Source: Zantedeschia hybrid cultivar
Taxonomy: Eukaryota > Streptophyta > Magnoliopsida > Alismatales > Araceae
Length of the DNA stretch: 64,000 bases
Assembly: GCA_030544215.1 (NCBI GenBank)
Contig: JARZZO010000006.1
Location: 47,468,501-47,532,500 of the forward strand
Reading direction: 5' to 3'
The position numbers and the translations under genes were made by a program. This document shows, in pieces, positions 36,601 to 45,600 of this stretch. Each line of letters begins with the position of its first letter. Position 1 is the first letter of the stretch. A model generated the notes under the pieces. The model worked only from the letters and a program-made list of their open reading frames with translations. It was not told the DNA's origin and ran no database searches.

Positions 36601-39600
36601 CATTGTACCTCTTGTTTTTATTTATAATATACAACGGTACCATCCACTTCCAGAAAAACCATTCTTAGTTCCGTTACCAAAGAAGAGTGAGGCAAATTAA
36701 TCGAAGGACTTCCGACCTACTAGTCTTCTCAATGGGTCATATAAGATCATTGCTATAGTGCTTGCAACCAGAATTAGCTACTGTCTAGAAGAGATTATTG
36801 AACAGGAGCTGTTATTCTCTATGAAGACTAGCAAGAAGAAAGGTTTAGCATGTAAGATAGATTTCATAAAGCATATGATAGGGTGTCATGGCAATGCTTG
36901 TGGGGTGTTATGAATCAGAATTTTCCAGCCTCCTTCAATAAAATTCTTGTTAACTGTCTCACCACAGCCAATTTTCAATGATCATTAATGGGAATGTGTA
37001 TGAACATTTTACAAGTTCAAGAGGTTTAAGACAAGGAGATCCACTGTCTGCTTTGTTGTCCATTATTGTTGCAAATATGCTGAGAAAATTATGTGCTGTA
37101 GCTGAAGAACAAGGATGGATTAAAGCAGTCAACTTGTCAAAAACATCGATCAGCATTTCACACTTGCAATATGCTGATGGTACAATATTCTTGGAAGGAG
37201 TAAGGAGCAGATGAGAGAATTGTTATTTATTTTGACTGTCCTTGAAAGTATATCAGGCCTCAAAATTGATTTTGATAAAAGCTCCATAATCGGCATAAAC
37301 ATGGAAGAACATGAGACAATAGACTCTGCAGAAATTCTGGGTTGCAAGGTAGAAAAGCTACAAATACTAGATTTGGGACTTCTTCATCAAAAACAAATCA
37401 GACAGATAGATTGGGAGCCTTTGATTATGAGAATGCAGAGGAAACTATCTATATGGAAGGCTAGGCAGCTATCTTTCAGAGGCAGAAAGGTTCTCTTAAA
37501 CTCGGTGTTGAGTTCAATCCCACAACACTTCCTATCAGTTTTTATCATGCCATGGGATGAGGAGTAAATTAGATAAAATCAGAAGGAATTTTCTTTGGAG
37601 AGGAACAAATGAAAATTGCAGAGGTATTCCTTTAATCAAATGGGAAAAGGTTTGCACACCTTTGAAGAATGGACTTTTAGGAGTCCAAAATTTATTTTCC
37701 ATGAATCTTGCTTTGATTGGAAGATGGGTATGGGAGCTTATTTCTAAAGGAAGTCCTCTATGGAAAAGGATCATAATTGAAAAGCATTATGATGAGAGAA
37801 GAAGATTCTATTTGCACTCCTCTAACACTACATTCACGTCTCCTTTACGGAAAGGAATAACCAAGACAACAGGATTGTGGAAAAAGGAATTCGGTACAAA
37901 GTTGGTAAAGGTTAAAACATTCTTTTCTTTTTCTTTTTTTGAAAGACAAATGGGCAGATTGCCAAGAGCGTCAACATAAATTCCCTCTCATTTTTCAGCT
38001 AGTATTAGATCTATGGACCACAGTCAACAATTATTACAAACTTGAACACACACAATTGAAGCTGATGATATTCTTAAGAAGAGAGTTGAAAGATGAAGAA
38101 ATAGAAGAATACTTGAAACTTCTAGAATTTCTGAATGGAATAACAGTGAGCATCAATAAAAGAGATCGAGTATTTTGGCTCAAAGAGGGAGGTAATTTCA
38201 CTGTCGAATCCTTATACAAATGCATTGAAGGCATAAAATTCCGGCGTGGATCGGAAGGACGAATCGGGACCTGCCGATCCCGATTCGAATCGGGATCGGA
38301 TCGGCTGAAACCGGCTGAATCGGGTTGAATCGGCCGGAATCGGCCAAGATCGGCCAATTCCGACAGGATCGGGATCGGCCGATTCTACATTCCCTGATTG
38401 AAGGCAGAAGGGAGCCTTATCACAAGTTTGGACAGATTTGGAAAATCAAATCCCCTCTAAAAGTTAGGGTTTTTATGTGGTTGATGGTTGAAAAAAGAAT
38501 TGTAACAAAGGTTTATAGAACCAAATGGGCTCCTAATGGAGACACAAAATCCCGAGGACATGGACCATCTTTTTATACAATGTCAGTTTAGCAGAGAAAT
38601 TTGGAACATTGTAACTAGAATTGTGGATATCCATATCAATTTTGTCAACATCAGACAAATGTGCTATCAATTCAAGATACTCAAGATGCAGTCAATAACT
38701 CCAACCAGAAGAAAGTTAGTTTCAATCATTCCACACGCTGTCTGCTGGAGCATATAGAAGGAATGCAGTGATGCTATAATCCGGGGAAGTAAAACCTTAT
38801 ATAGAGAACACATGTCTTAAAGCTATTCATTTTCTTGTTAATTGGAGTAGATTTTTGTTACACATTCCATTAAATAGTTTGAGAAAGGAGCTCAATAATT
38901 TTAGTCTATAATTTGTATTTCCTACTTCTCAGCAGAGGCATCTCGCCAATCCTTTCGGTTGTACCTCCTCTATTTATGCATTAATAAAATTGGTGGTACA
39001 ATCCGCTACTTCATTTCAAAAAAAACTATAATAGTGCATGCTATCACGGCATAACTCAGAAAAGTCCAAGTTATCGACGATGTCGTGCGGCGCACACCGA
39101 GACTAGCCTACAATTTTTTGCCTTGCATCAGAGTTCCGCGGCGCCCAAGTGCTTAGCCCGCAGTCCTCGCATAAATCTTTCTGGGGAGGTTCGCCACGCC
39201 AAATCTAAGGCACCCACGCAGGTTGCACATACGCGGGATGGTCATCGCTCGGGCCCAACCGGCATTCGCGCCCATACACATTGTCCTCAGTGCCCTCACC
39301 CCACGACCAAGACCTCCGCACTAGCCCATCGGCTCTACGCCCATACACTTTGCCTAGGCACTCGCGTGTTGGTCGAGTAGACCTTCGCTCGAGGCCTGCC
39401 GACTACACCCACCGAGCCTCATCTAGGCACCCTCGCTCGGTCGGGCGGGCCTTCGTTTGGACCTGTCGGCTACACACATAGCGCCTTACTTAGGCACCCC
39501 GCTACGGCCATGCGGACTAGCACTCAGGGCCTACCGGTTCCGTGCCTCGCGCCTTCACCTAAGTATCATCTATACTGCAACACACCTTCGCTCGGGACCT

Positions 39601-42600
39601 GCCAGCTATGCACACTTCACCTAGGCTCCCTCGCTTAGTTCTACCCCAGGTTAACCGGCCCTCGGCCCTCTGACCTTGCAAGAGGGTGAACAGCATTGTC
39701 CGGAATCCTCCCAGCTGGAAGGCCTTCAACTTGGCCAACACTTAGCCGTCAAATATTGCCGCCTCAGTGGGGCTACGTCGGGGCACCATGCCACTGCCGC
39801 CCATCACATACGAACTTGCACATCATATTCTTCACCTTTGCACGGGTCCTACTTCAACGGTTGCTCCAAAGTTCAAGGCTTCGTCGCCTTCACGAGACTT
39901 AGCTCCGCACAAACAAGTCTCCCTCAATGCACAGCTTGCTTCACGAGCCAACCAGTGTTCAAGGCCACCGCTGCCTCGCAAGAGATCCGCACGGACAAGC
40001 AACACCAATTTCATGCCTTCGTTGAAATATACAAGGGCATACGCCCAACCCTGGGCATACCAGGAGAGAAGACGGCCACCTGTAGGACTTGCCTTCGGCT
40101 AGCCGGAGCTGCATAGCCTACGACAAACGAACCCTGGGGGACAGCCTCTTCCAAAAATCTCCTCGCACCTAGCATGTCCCTTCGTTATCGCTAAACCCGG
40201 CTTCTTCCTTAGAGGAACTCATCGACATGGCAGATCACACCTAACCACTGCGGTCACACAACCGACATGTGGCTAAGGGAGTCCAATCGAGCGAGGCTAC
40301 AACCTACCACCCGCTGGACATAGTCTGGCACCAGCTTCAATCTGCAACTTAGAGATTTCACCTACCATGTCGTCCCTCCTGGTACCCTTGAGTAGTCAAG
40401 GCTTAGTAAAAAGCCTAAGTCATAATTTCAGTCGTGACAGGCTCCCCCAACTAAGCCATCGACGTCCTCATCAACCTCTGACTTACGTCAACCTTCGCTG
40501 CTACAAACACTACTCCCACTAGACCCCAACTTAGCTCCGACTACACTTCAATCTTCCGTCATTTTGCCTCCGCTAGGACCTATCGATCCACGGCAAGTTT
40601 TGCGCTAACACATCGACCATGAACTCCTTCAAGGCTGCCTACCCAGCACTCCTCCTTCGCAACTTCTACATGGAGAACAGTTTGGGCTCTACTGCACACC
40701 ACACGATCAGACTCCTGCTTCGGACTTCAAAAGACATAGCGGCCCAGCTCCACCTAAGTCTACCCGATCGCGGCCGGGTTCGAGATCTCCCGTGCGGTTA
40801 CAAACCTTCTACACATCGACTTCATCAAACACCTCTGCACATCCACCTCCTTGCATTGCTCCTAGACAAGCACCGCCAACTCCTCGGAGAATGGCACTCC
40901 GGTAATCCCAACAGACAAGCATTGTGCCCTGCATCGCGTACTCCGGCGAATCTTCTGTATGCCTTGTCTGCCTATGAATTGCTCCTCAAGTCGACTCAGT
41001 GGATGGCTGAATTGTGGCAGACTTTCAGCCTGCACACATGTGCTCTTGGCCCTAACACTTACCGTATAAGATGCTTTCATCAAGCCCTTTTTTCTTCCGA
41101 CGTGCTGCCAACAGGGCTGCAAACAATAAGACAAACGTGTTAGCACGGAGAAGGGGGCGTTAATTACCACACCACTGTACGACTTGTGGTAGGTTGCGAA
41201 CACAGTAGACAACATAGCACAGCCATGTAGCTTGACTGGTTGAGACCATTTCCTACTGACTTTACACTTTGCACTAGCAACTTCAATGCAAAGGAGGATC
41301 CTGGGCAACATACTTCGGAGTTCTAAGACTTGCTCGACAGGCACAAGTCTCCCTCGCGAATATAGGCCCTTTCCGAATCTACCGAATTTGGTGATGAGTG
41401 TCTTGCCTATGCAACATGCACAAACACAACGTGCTTGGGGTCCTCTGTATGGCTATTGTGCTCTACTCGCAGCTATCTTGGTGCTACAACACTTGGTGAA
41501 CTCAGCTAACTTCGATCTTCTTACAAGACAACTAGGGTCACTGCCACCAGCTCTAGTGTCCAAACTTTCAGCTAACACGACCACACCCAGTTGAGGTGAA
41601 CACCCATTCTGGCACTGTTTCACTCGGCGGTCACTTGCCTTTGACTTCTTGATGCGCTGCGAGCTTCACAAACATGCCGACATTGCGGCCTACTAAGTAC
41701 ATTGACCTTTGCACGAGGCCAACTTTATGATTCCACTGCCGACCATCTTCAAGCCCATGTCTTATGTTGTCCCATACGACTATGGATCACAACATGTGGT
41801 CCTCAAGTACACTTTTTTTCCAGGTTTTAGCCCACAAATGCCCTCAGGCTTTGAGCATTGCAATAGTATTTGCTCATATGGATTTGACCAAGTGCACTGC
41901 ATACACCAACGGAACATGAGGGGAACTACACTTTCGGCTAACTTGAACAATTCTGCACACAAAGTTCAGCATCTTCGAACACAATGACTGCCCCTCGATA
42001 CACCTTGGGAGGTTACGCATCCATCGCCAAGGTCGAGGTGGTCAGACCTTATGTCAAACGGCCATACATGCATTCCCTGAGTGCCTTCTCGTCTTGTCAA
42101 CTTACGCGAACAAGTCTCTCTAATGGTTGATCTGGTCATGCTTCACATGGACTCGCCAAATCCAAGTCGGTCTTCAACATGGGCAGTACCGGTTCAGCCA
42201 TCACCAAAAGTACCGGCACACTCCACTCTAACCGCACAAACACTAGGTTAGAATGCTCTGATGCCACTTATCACGGCTTAACTCCGAAAAGCCTAAGTTA
42301 CCAACGATGCCGTGCGGCGCCCCGATGGCGGAAGCACACACAGAGACCAACCTACAATTTTTCGCCTCGCATTAGAGTTCTGCAGCGCCCAAATGCTTGG
42401 CCCGCATGCCTCGCACAAATCTTTCTAGGGAGGTTTGCCACGCCAAATCCTAGGCACCCGCGTAAGTTGCGCATACGCGGGATGGTCATCGCTCAAGCCC
42501 GGCCGGCATCTACGTCTATACACATTGCCCTCGACGTCCTTGCCCCACGACCAAAACCTCTGCACTAGCCCATCGGCTCCGCACCCATACACTTCACCCA

Positions 42601-45600
42601 AACCCTCTTACGTTGGTCGAGCGGACCTTCGCTCGGGACCTGCCGACTACGCACACCGCGTCTCATCTAGGCACCCTGGTTCGATCGGGTAGGCCTTTGC
42701 TTGGGCTTGTCGGCTACGCGCATAACGCCTCACCTAAGCACCCCACTAAGGCCGTGCAGACTTACGCTCGGGGTCTGCCAATTCTGCACCTCACACCTTC
42801 ACCTAGGCACCTCGATACCGCAATGCACCTTCGCTCGAGGCATGCTAGCTATACGCACTTCACCTAGGCTCCCTCACTTAGGTCTACCCCAACTTAATCG
42901 GCCCTCGTCCTCTGGCCTTGCAAAAGGGTGAACAGCATTGCCCGAGATCCGCCAAGCTGGTTACACATAAAAGCCTTCAACTTGGCCAACACCTAGCCGT
43001 CAAACATCACCGCCTCAGCGGAGCTGCGTCGGGACACCATGTCGCCACCGCCCTTCACGCACAAACTTGTATGCCGGGTCCTTCGCCTTTGCACGGGTCT
43101 TACTTCAACGGTTGCTTCAGAGTTCAAGGCCTTCGTCGCCTTCACGGGACTTAGCTCCACACAAACATGTCTCCCTCAATACACAGTTTGCTTCACGAGC
43201 CAACCGGTATTCAAGGCCACCGCCGCCTTACGGAAGATGCACACGGACAAGCAGCACCAACTTCATGCCTTCATTGAAGCATACAAGGCATGCGCCCAAC
43301 CCTACGCATACTAGGGGAAAAGACGGCCACCTACGAGACTTGCCTTCAACTAGCTAGGACGGCATAGCCTACGGCAAACGGACCCTGGGGGATAGCCTCC
43401 TCTAAGAATCCCCTCACACCTAGCATGACCCTTCGCCATTGCTAAATCTGACTCCTTCCTTAGAGGAACTCACCGGCAAGGTAGGTCACACCTAACCACA
43501 GCAGCCACACAACTAAAGTGTGGTTGAGGGGGTCCGGTCAGGTGACGCCGCACGTACCACCCCCCGGACATAAGTTCGGGACCATCTTCAATCCGCAACT
43601 TAGAGATTTCACCAACCATGCCGCCCCTCCCGGCACCTCCGAGTAGTCAAGACTTAGTAAAAAGCCTAAGTCAAGATTTCGGTCATGACAGTGCGCATCT
43701 TATCAAAGACATTGCATAAACTACAGGTTCAATATATCAAAAAAGCACTAGGGTTAAATTCTTACAACTTGAGACAGGCGAGTAGGGACACTCAAAGACA
43801 AAAGCTTTGATGTTTTAGAGAAGCAGCAGGTTGCAAGATCACCTTCTCTAATCCTTCCCTCAAAAATCATTAGAAATGAGCTTGATTTATCTCATTTTGA
43901 AGTAGAAAGCACCAAAATAACATATGTTCAGAAAATTTTGTAGCTATGAGAATTGCAGCATATGTACAGTTTCCCTTTTTCTATTCAAAGACAATGTGCA
44001 TGTTCAGTTTTTCCATGTATTTAACCTAATTAAATGAGTTTGATTTTCTTAGGAGATCACTACCACTAAAATTAAAAAAATCAACTTAAAATGACCAAGG
44101 TGAACCTCCACCAAATAACTCAGGAGAGAGCTCTATAAGTGACAGAAGTTGTATAAGATCCACCAGCCGATTTTAACTGCAACATCCTTTAGCACATGTA
44201 TGGTGCGGTAACATTATACAATATCCCACCACATGTGACTCCTTATCATACCAAATTTTAGTGGTCTGAAGTGCGCTACGTGCAAAATATAATCATACAA
44301 GATCACTTGTAGAGAATTAGTCCAAGATTGCTATGACAGATAAGATTCCCCATAATATACAAGCATCCCTGATACCTATGGCACTCAATATAACAAAATC
44401 TAATAACTTGAGATGAGCTACATGCAATTCAGTGCACGATCAACCCTCCTATGCAACGTAGTAAATCATAACTTCTAAAAAAGGATAGACACCATGGGTA
44501 ATATCAACATCAATAGATAAATACAAGCACTAATGTGATGTGCGCTTTGCATGATGACCAGCATCAAGTTATATAGGCCGATCATCAAACCTGAAACAAG
44601 ACAAACAAAGGGGAAGGGGGGGAAGCAGCAGCATTGCAGTAGATGAGAAATACCTGCTCTTGCACTCCCTCGACTTTGCATGTCCGAGCAAGCATCACTA
44701 GGGCATGCACACCACCTGCCATGGCAACCTCCATGCTGCACTTGTCATCAGCAGCCAAGTTTGCAAGTGCACCAGCTGCACGCTCCTGTATAATAGATAA
44801 GCAGTTGCAAATCAAGTTTCAGTATTGACATCATCTAGGCATAACATATGAACATTGAAATTGTTCACAGTCATGGAAAATATGCATACAAGAACTCCAT
44901 CGTTCCCAGATGGCCACTTGAAGATAAGATCCACAAGAGCTTTGATCCCACCAGCTTCAGCAATAGCACCCTGGAAACAATATCCAGAACAATGAATTTA
45001 TACATTTCAACAATGGCCTGTTGAGAGAAATGGAAAATCCAGACCTTGTGCTCTTCACCAACAGAAAGGTTCCATAGCCCTCCAGCAGCCTCTTCAGCAA
45101 CCAGCCTATTCATGGATCTAGCCAGGTCAGAGAGTATACTGATACCTCCTTCATCAGCAACTGTTTTAGCCACTTTGGTGTTCACAGATAAGTTTGCTAT
45201 TGCCTGAATTATTGAGTGAAAATATCTTAATTATCCAATATACATGGAGCATACAACTGAATGTGCCTCACGTAAGATGAAAGAAGATGACATATCAAAC
45301 TTGCTACCTTTGCAGCTTCTGATTGTATACCCTCCCTGAAAGACCTTGCAAGATCCAAAAGCAGAGGTATCCCACCATCCCTCATAACTGCTTCCGCCCT
45401 TGCAGCATCCACTGTCGCATTCTCATCATCAATGACGACAAATGTGGCAAGTCCAGTTGCGGCCCTCTCTTGAACTTCCTCTTGTGAGCTCCTCACCAAG
45501 CTCAGCAGCAAAGCTGCACCCTGCCTCAACCAGAATTCATCCATCCGCGGTGGATTAGTCTCAGCTATACGCAAAAGGGAGTGAGAGAGACTCCACTCCA

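Larger units (their letters stand above)
32175..36659 (+). mobile_element. LINE B, L1 element inserted in LINE C
   Basis: About 4.5 kb, with ORF1- and ORF2-type coding remains. Flanked by a diverged direct repeat of about 18 bases, CATTATTAGTTCTGTTGC (32157-32174) and CATTCTTAGTTCCGTTAC (36660-36677), which is also where LINE C's RT frame is broken. The 3' end has only a short A run (CCAGAAAA). Its GC content is higher than LINE C's, consistent with a separate, different lineage. Confidence 0.85.
32010..38757 (+). pseudogene. LINE C reverse transcriptase and zf-RVT (in pieces)
   Basis: Piece one: KAPGPNGI (32030-32060). After LINE B: FLVPLPKKSEAN (36661-36697), DFRPTSLLNGSYKIIAIVLA (36710-36770), SSRGLRQGDPLSALLSIIVA (37016-37075), LQYADGTIF (37165-37195; the YADD active site reads YADG), SGLKIDFDKSSIIGINM (37253-37305), SIWKARQLSFRGRKVLLNSV (37446-37505) and WEKVCTPLKNGLLGVQNL (37640-37695). 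After the MITE at 38232: FGQIWKIKSPLKVRVFMWLM (38428-38487) and EDMDHLFIQCQFSREIW (38553-38605). Several frameshifts and stops; non-functional. The YADD change also predicts no RT activity. Confidence 0.85.
31960..39029 (+). mobile_element. LINE C, 5'-truncated L1 split by LINE B and a MITE
   Basis: The 5' part (about 31960-32174) begins within the reverse transcriptase, SDKAPGPNGI then FYQKFWDLVD, and reads into the LVL..PKK block, where LINE B is inserted. It resumes at 36660 and ends with an A tract at 39018-39027. The left border is a guess because the upstream 200 bases have no recognisable coding sequence. Old and full of stops. Confidence 0.82.
39039..43690 (-). mobile_element. Non-coding LTR retrotransposon (LARD-like), minus orientation
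   Basis: Two long direct repeats, 39039-40439 and 42267-43690, of about 1.4 kb enclose about 1.8 kb. On the minus strand each starts TGTCAYGACYGAAAT and ends near GCCGTGATA. A primer site TGGCATCAGAGC (minus; 42255-42266 on plus as GCTCTGATGCCA) follows the 5' LTR, and a polypurine tract TTAGTTGGGGGAGCC (40440-40454) precedes the 3' LTR. 5-bp target duplication GTGCR (39034-39038 and 43691-43695). The interior has no gag or pol motif, so it would need proteins from another element. It sits just after the LINE C A tract and in the same sense as the host gene. Confidence 0.9.
15971..44653 (-). other. Host intron 4, 28.7 kb, filled with nested transposons
   Basis: Donor GTATTT at 44648-44653 and acceptor TTTAG at 15971. 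Frame and conserved repeat order are kept across it (GVQEQ joined to AARALANL), so this is one intron rather than two genes. Host-like DNA remains at 15971-16100, probably parts of 26803-30700, and 43696-44653; the rest is transposon sequence annotated below. Confidence 0.9.

Noticed and set aside
40619..41344. 174- and 160-codon frames in the LARD interior
   Set aside because: No gag or pol motif, overlapping on opposite strands, no comparable frame preserved elsewhere in the window.
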